Below are positions 60,320-64,000 of a DNA stretch of 64,000 nucleotides, piece by piece. How positions within the stretch are numbered: position 1 is the stretch's first letter; each line of letters begins with the position of its first letter. The notes under the pieces were generated by a model. It made no database searches, had not been told where the DNA came from, and saw only the letters and a list, made by a program, of their open reading frames with translations. The DNA lies in the NCBI GenBank assembly GCA_003457135.1, contig DMSQ01000034.1:44779-108778 (forward strand), written 5' to 3'. The position numbers were made by a program, and so were the translations under genes. The stretch is from Prolixibacteraceae bacterium (GTDB taxonomy: Bacteria > Bacteroidota > Bacteroidia > Bacteroidales > Prolixibacteraceae).

Positions 60320-61639
60320 ATGAAAAAGATACTTTGTTTTGCCCTGCTGACTTTTACGCTCAGCTTTTATTGTTTGGGACAAGGAGTTACTCCCACTCCC
60401 GATTGCAACAAGGATGTAAAAGACCACCGTGGAAAAATGAAGCCCTGGAAAAAAGGCGCCCATGAAACCGGAAAATACAGGAATGTCTTTCTGGAAGCCG
60501 GTTACAAACAGGCCGACATTGATGCCAAACTTGCCAAAGCTTATCACGATGTTTTTGAGGGACCCGACCGCGTATATTTCGAAGTGGGTGATTCGATGGC
60601 CTATGTTTCCGATCTTAAAAATAAAGATTGCCGTACGGAAGGTTTATCCTACGGACTAATGGTGGCGGTACAAATGGATAAAAAAGAAGTTTTTGACAAA
60701 CTGTGGCGATGGACCAGAAAATACATGCAACACCAGGGCGGACCACGTGATGCCTATTTTGCCTGGAGTGTCAACAATAAAACCTTCAAGCGTAATTCAG
60801 ATGGCTCTGCTTCCGATGGCGAACTTTATTTTGTAACCGATTTGTTGTTTGCTTCCAACCGTTGGGGGAACGAAACCGGAATCAATTACTACGCCGAAGC
60901 CCGCCGTATTCTCGATGCCATGTGGAGCAAAAACGGTACCCAAGGCGTTACGAATGTGATCAATACCGAACACAAACAAATTACCTTTGTGCCTGATAAA
61001 GGTGGCTATACCTGGACCGATCCATCGTATCATTTACCTGCTTTTTACGAAGTCTGGGCCGAATATGCCAAAGACGGACATGAACAATTTTACCGCGATT
61101 GTGCCGATACTTCCCGCATTTATTTGCACCGCGCCTGTAATCGGGAAACCGCGCTAAACTCTGATTATGCCGAGTTCAGCGGTGCTCCCCGGAATTTCTG
61201 GAGAATGCAACCGGCCTTTCGGTACGACTCGTGGCGGGTTCCGATGAACATTGCAATGGATTATTCCTGGTATGCCAAAGACACCAAATGGCAACAGGAA
61301 TACGGCAAACGGTTTCAGAATTTCCTGTTTTGCCGGGGCATTGATACTTTCGAAGATCAGTTTATGATGGATGGATCATTACCGGAACAGAAAGAAATTC
61401 TTGGAGCTGGCGGATTCCAAAAACTAAGGCATTCGCTGGGTTTGGTATCCACTTCAGCCGCTGCGTCCATCATGGGAACACAAGCCAAAAGCTGGAAATT
61501 TGTGGATGGTGTGTGGAACGCCAAACTCGAACCTTACGAAGATGGCTACTTTGATCCGTATTACGACGGCCTGCTCTACCTGTTCAGCATGATGCACCTG
61601 AGTGGAAATTACCGGATTATTACTCCGTGGATGAAATAA
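60320..61639 (+). CDS. GH8 glycoside hydrolase, probably reducing-end xylose-releasing exo-oligoxylanase
   Basis: The start is set at ATG 60320 (MKKILCFALLTFTLSFYCLGQ), which gives a signal peptide; the frame extends upstream to 60185 without support. The roughly 439-residue alpha/alpha barrel has the general acid in RTEGLSYGLMVAVQMD and SDGSASDGELYFVTDLLFA, with the base Asp as in GH8. The closest remembered relatives are Rex enzymes that trim xylo-oligosaccharides, which would complement the GH10 xylanase at 28480. Endo-activity cannot be excluded. Confidence 0.85.
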   Translation: MKKILCFALLTFTLSFYCLGQGVTPTPDCNKDVKDHRGKMKPWKKGAHETGKYRNVFLEAGYKQADIDAKLAKAYHDVFEGPDRVYFEVGDSMAYVSDLKNKDCRTEGLSYGLMVAVQMDKKEVFDKLWRWTRKYMQHQGGPRDAYFAWSVNNKTFKRNSDGSASDGELYFVTDLLFASNRWGNETGINYYAEARRILDAMWSKNGTQGVTNVINTEHKQITFVPDKGGYTWTDPSYHLPAFYEVWAEYAKDGHEQFYRDCADTSRIYLHRACNRETALNSDYAEFSGAPRNFWRMQPAFRYDSWRVPMNIAMDYSWYAKDTKWQQEYGKRFQNFLFCRGIDTFEDQFMMDGSLPEQKEILGAGGFQKLRHSLGLVSTSAAASIMGTQAKSWKFVDGVWNAKLEPYEDGYFDPYYDGLLYLFSMMHLSGNYRIITPWMK

Positions 61640-61928
61640 ACAAGAGGCTGCTCTGGGAGCAGCGCTTTAAATGACATTTACATGCCCGTCCGCTGAAGCG
61701 GGACGGCAAAGGATATTACCTCGTTGAGATACATTTTCGCTCGTTCATAGCCAAGACAATCTTTTGCTGTTGGTTGCAACAAATGACCCGATTCTCAAAT
61801 TAGTTTGAAAAATAGATAACCTGTAATTAAATGGCAACCTTGTCCGTTTGCAGAAGCGGGACGTGACAGCCGATATAAAAAAAGGGGACTCTTTGCGGAG
61901 CCCCCTTTTTGCGAATATAAAAATCGTA
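61640..61928. other. Intergenic region with hairpins between GH8 and the TonB receptor
   Basis: After the GH8 stop comes a hairpin (GCTGCTC at 61647-61653 with GAGCAGC at 61657-61663). A second, imperfect one with a TGAA loop follows at 61684-61707 (GCCCGTCCGC / GCGGGACGGC). A related GCAGAAGCGGGACG piece recurs near 61851. No gene is apparent. Confidence 0.5.
61879..61910 (-). terminator. Intrinsic terminator of the TonB-dependent receptor gene
   Basis: A 13-bp stem with one mismatch (61879-61891 with 61898-61910) and a 6-base loop. Read leftward it ends in a run of seven T, 19 bp after the receptor's stop codon. Confidence 0.85.
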
Positions 61929-64000
61929 CTAGTTGAAGATGTAACGAATTCCAAGTTGCATGGAATAAGTTGAAGCATAACCAACATTGTCACGATAGGT
62001 CGATTTCAACATTTCGTTGTTGTACGGATTAAGTCTGAATGCGGGTTTAACTGTTCCACCAGCAACTACACTTGAATTATTGGTATTTACAAGGATGTTG
62101 TTCTGGTTATAGAAATCAGCTTTACCCCAGTCTTTATTAATGAGGTTTCCAACATTTAAAATATCAAGACTTACCTGAATTGTATTGCGTTTGCCGCCAA
62201 CATTAATAAAGAATTCGTGCATGGCTTTTACGTCAAACAGATTTCTCCAGGGCATAACAGCACCATTGCGTTCGGCGTACTGTCCTTTTCTTGAGCTAAG
62301 ATATTTATCCTGATCAACATATTTGAAGAAAGCTGCGCTTTGTTCTTCTGCTGTCCAAACTGTACCATTCACTGTTTGGTTTACAAAAGTAATTTCAGAA
62401 GCATCTTTAGGTATATAAATCAGGTTGTTTGAGCCTGCACCGTCGCGTACAAAGTTGCTTGAATACACATAAGAAAAACGACTTGGAGCACCTCCTTCAT
62501 AGAAAACAGACAAGGTAGTAGCCATCGCTTTCAGGTATTCGATTTTGTAAGAAACATTGGCGATAACCTTGTCAGGAGTAACATAGCTGGTGTAGCTTTT
62601 TTCAACGCTGTTAGCACCGTTTACATTGGCGTTTCCGTTCCATGCCGAAGCTGCCTGATCGCCTGCTCCGTCAACAAGATTTTTTGCTTCACTGTGAGTA
62701 TAAGCAATTAAACCATAGAAGCCGTTTTCGAAAGATTTTTCGAGTTTAGCTGTTACCGAAGCATAGTAACCACCTTTTTCGTTGGTAAGAACAATTGGAG
62801 TAACACCGTTTCCAGTTCCGGCAGCAGTTGTTACAGCAGTTCCTGCAGAGTTAATTAACTGATAGTATTTGTCTTTGGTTGCCGAAGGATAAATAATACG
62901 GTTGTCAGGATATCCGGCGATATTCATTGGCTGGCCACCTTTTAAGCCAGAATTAACAAAGAATGCGGTATTGATATCGCTGTTGTATAATCCTTCCAGA
63001 GTACCTTTGATTCCCCATGGAAGTTTTGCGTCAATAGCAAGACTTGATTTCCATGACTGTGGCATTTTGAAATCATCAGAAATGATTGTAAATGATCTTG
63101 GAATGATTGTTCCAACAGCTGGCTGTGTTGCAGGATAGTATGCCCTTGGATCAGGATTGAAAGCCCCAGGAACATCTGCTCCTGTGAAAGTTTGGGTGGT
63201 CTGAATCATACCGGCATCACTCACCTGACCCACAATCCAAACGAATGGAACACGACCTGTGAAAATACCCGATCCTCCGCGAACGATTAACGAACGGTCG
63301 CCTTTAACATCGTAATTAAAACCAACGCGTGGAGCAATCAGTAATTTTGATTTTGGTAAAGTAGCAGTACTATATTTCTCGTCACCAAATGTTAAGGTCG
63401 AAACCAGAGGATGTTCTGCTGCAGGTTGCGAATAAGTTGGAAGGTCAACACGGAACCCGGCTGTTACTTTCAGTTTTTCATTTACAGCAATTTCGTCCTG
63501 AATGTAGGCTGAATACTGATTGAATTCAAAACTTGGGAATGCCTGCTCGTATCCTGGAGTATTAGAAAATGTAATACCGAAGTTTTGTGGTTTAACTCCG
63601 CCAACAAAATCTTCCCACGATTTAAACACATAAAAGCTTGATCCAAAACGCATGAATCCGTTTTTGGTAGCATTGTGCTCATACTGAAGACCGGCAGTAA
63701 AGCGGTTTTTACCCATCGACCATGAAAAATCATCGGTGATAGTTGTAGTTTTTACTTCACGAAGGTTTCCGTAAGAAAACAGCTCTGTTCCGAATGAAGT
63801 AAACGCCTTACCATCTTTCAGGATATCAACAAACGGGAAAGTTTTACCATCTGTACTGCGGGGTTCGTCCTGAAAAGAATAAGTTACACGCAATGTATTT
63901 GAGAATTTACCTCCACCAAATGTTGAGTTTAACTCCGACGCCAGTGAACTAAAGTTTGTTTCCTGATAGTATCCTGCATTCTTAAACCAAATAGCATCCA
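61929..64000 (-). CDS. TonB-dependent receptor (Oar-like), C-terminal part
   Basis: The frame stays open to the right edge, so the N-terminal plug and any carboxypeptidase-like domain lie outside. About 690 residues of outer-membrane beta-barrel are visible (NTLRVTYSFQDEP, DFSWSMGKNRFTAGLQYEHNATKNGFMRFG, LIAPRVGFNYDVKGDRSLIVRGGSGIFTGRVPFVW), ending with the barrel strand YSMQLGIRYIFN. It resembles Oar/CarboxypepD_reg-type receptors of Bacteroidota. No SusD partner follows downstream, so it is not a classical SusCD importer on this side. Confidence 0.9.
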   Translation of the reverse strand, partial: DAIWFKNAGYYQETNFSSLASELNSTFGGGKFSNTLRVTYSFQDEPRSTDGKTFPFVDILKDGKAFTSFGTELFSYGNLREVKTTTITDDFSWSMGKNRFTAGLQYEHNATKNGFMRFGSSFYVFKSWEDFVGGVKPQNFGITFSNTPGYEQAFPSFEFNQYSAYIQDEIAVNEKLKVTAGFRVDLPTYSQPAAEHPLVSTLTFGDEKYSTATLPKSKLLIAPRVGFNYDVKGDRSLIVRGGSGIFTGRVPFVWIVGQVSDAGMIQTTQTFTGADVPGAFNPDPRAYYPATQPAVGTIIPRSFTIISDDFKMPQSWKSSLAIDAKLPWGIKGTLEGLYNSDINTAFFVNSGLKGGQPMNIAGYPDNRIIYPSATKDKYYQLINSAGTAVTTAAGTGNGVTPIVLTNEKGGYYASVTAKLEKSFENGFYGLIAYTHSEAKNLVDGAGDQAASAWNGNANVNGANSVEKSYTSYVTPDKVIANVSYKIEYLKAMATTLSVFYEGGAPSRFSYVYSSNFVRDGAGSNNLIYIPKDASEITFVNQTVNGTVWTAEEQSAAFFKYVDQDKYLSSRKGQYAERNGAVMPWRNLFDVKAMHEFFINVGGKRNTIQVSLDILNVGNLINKDWGKADFYNQNNILVNTNNSSVVAGGTVKPAFRLNPYNNEMLKSTYRDNVGYASTYSMQLGIRYIFN

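Overview
The window looks like chromosome from a Bacteroidota bacterium, most likely of the Bacteroidales/Marinilabiliales type. The signs are a C-terminal T9SS-type sorting domain, a TonB-dependent receptor of the Oar kind, DUF4369 thioredoxin-like and DUF4914 proteins, Bacteroidota-style TAnnTTTG promoter boxes, few Shine-Dalgarno sequences, and many secreted glycoside hydrolases. All calls come from reading the sequence; no database search was possible.

Layout. 1-8101: end of peptidase E, NADP-type glutamate dehydrogenase, an unusual two-gene signalling unit (a 1539-residue protein with four GAF-like repeats, two receiver-like regions and a PEP-synthase-type ATP-grasp module, followed by a LuxR-type regulator whose phospho-acceptor Asp is Asn), and a solo NfnA/SudB-like flavoprotein. 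8102-15373: a complete type V-A CRISPR-Cas locus on the + strand, cas12a - BRO-N gene - cas4 - cas1 - cas2 - array of five 36-bp repeats. 15456-19387: lipoprotein, then rbfA - methyltransferase - LolC/E permease (transcribed leftward), and a YqaA-like membrane protein. 19388-21476: accessory stretch with an AT-rich membrane protein and a broken REP-associated transposase. 21490-34863: carbohydrate-active cluster (propeller proteins, clan GH-A enzyme, GH10 xylanase, S15-type hydrolase, GH5, heparinase II/III-like) without a SusC/SusD pair. 34901-50232: housekeeping genes (lipB, lipA, a TPR protein, a DMT transporter, ruvC, HIT, greA, ahcY, ribF, LpxH-like, KAS III, ung, rmuC). 50269-53752: nrfHA ammonifying nitrite reductase with a palindromic operator-like site, then a porin. 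53913-58501: Sua5 - class II-type PurE - DUF4914 kinase-like - HAD phosphatase run behind an XRE-cupin regulator. 58729-64000: PQQ-like propeller protein, GH8 enzyme, and a TonB-dependent receptor cut by the window edge.

The most interesting region is the CRISPR locus. Cas12a keeps every RuvC/Nuc catalytic residue. Its PAM-interacting/WED-III segment is an AT-rich island (about 30 percent GC by hand count against about 40 percent either side) that ends at the RuvC-I boundary, which suggests domain exchange. A BRO-N antirepressor-type gene of higher GC sits inside the operon between cas12a and cas4. About 180 bp upstream of cas12a is a 13-base exact match to the core of a Cas12a crRNA handle, with the loop of the Lachnospiraceae type rather than that of the local array. 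It is followed by a guide-like stretch resembling a TTTC-flanked site in the first codons of cas12a. This could be a CreR-like autoregulatory guide RNA.

The other candidate novel units are the GAF-repeat/ATP-grasp protein with its pseudo-receiver partner, and the DUF4914/PurE/HAD/Sua5 run.
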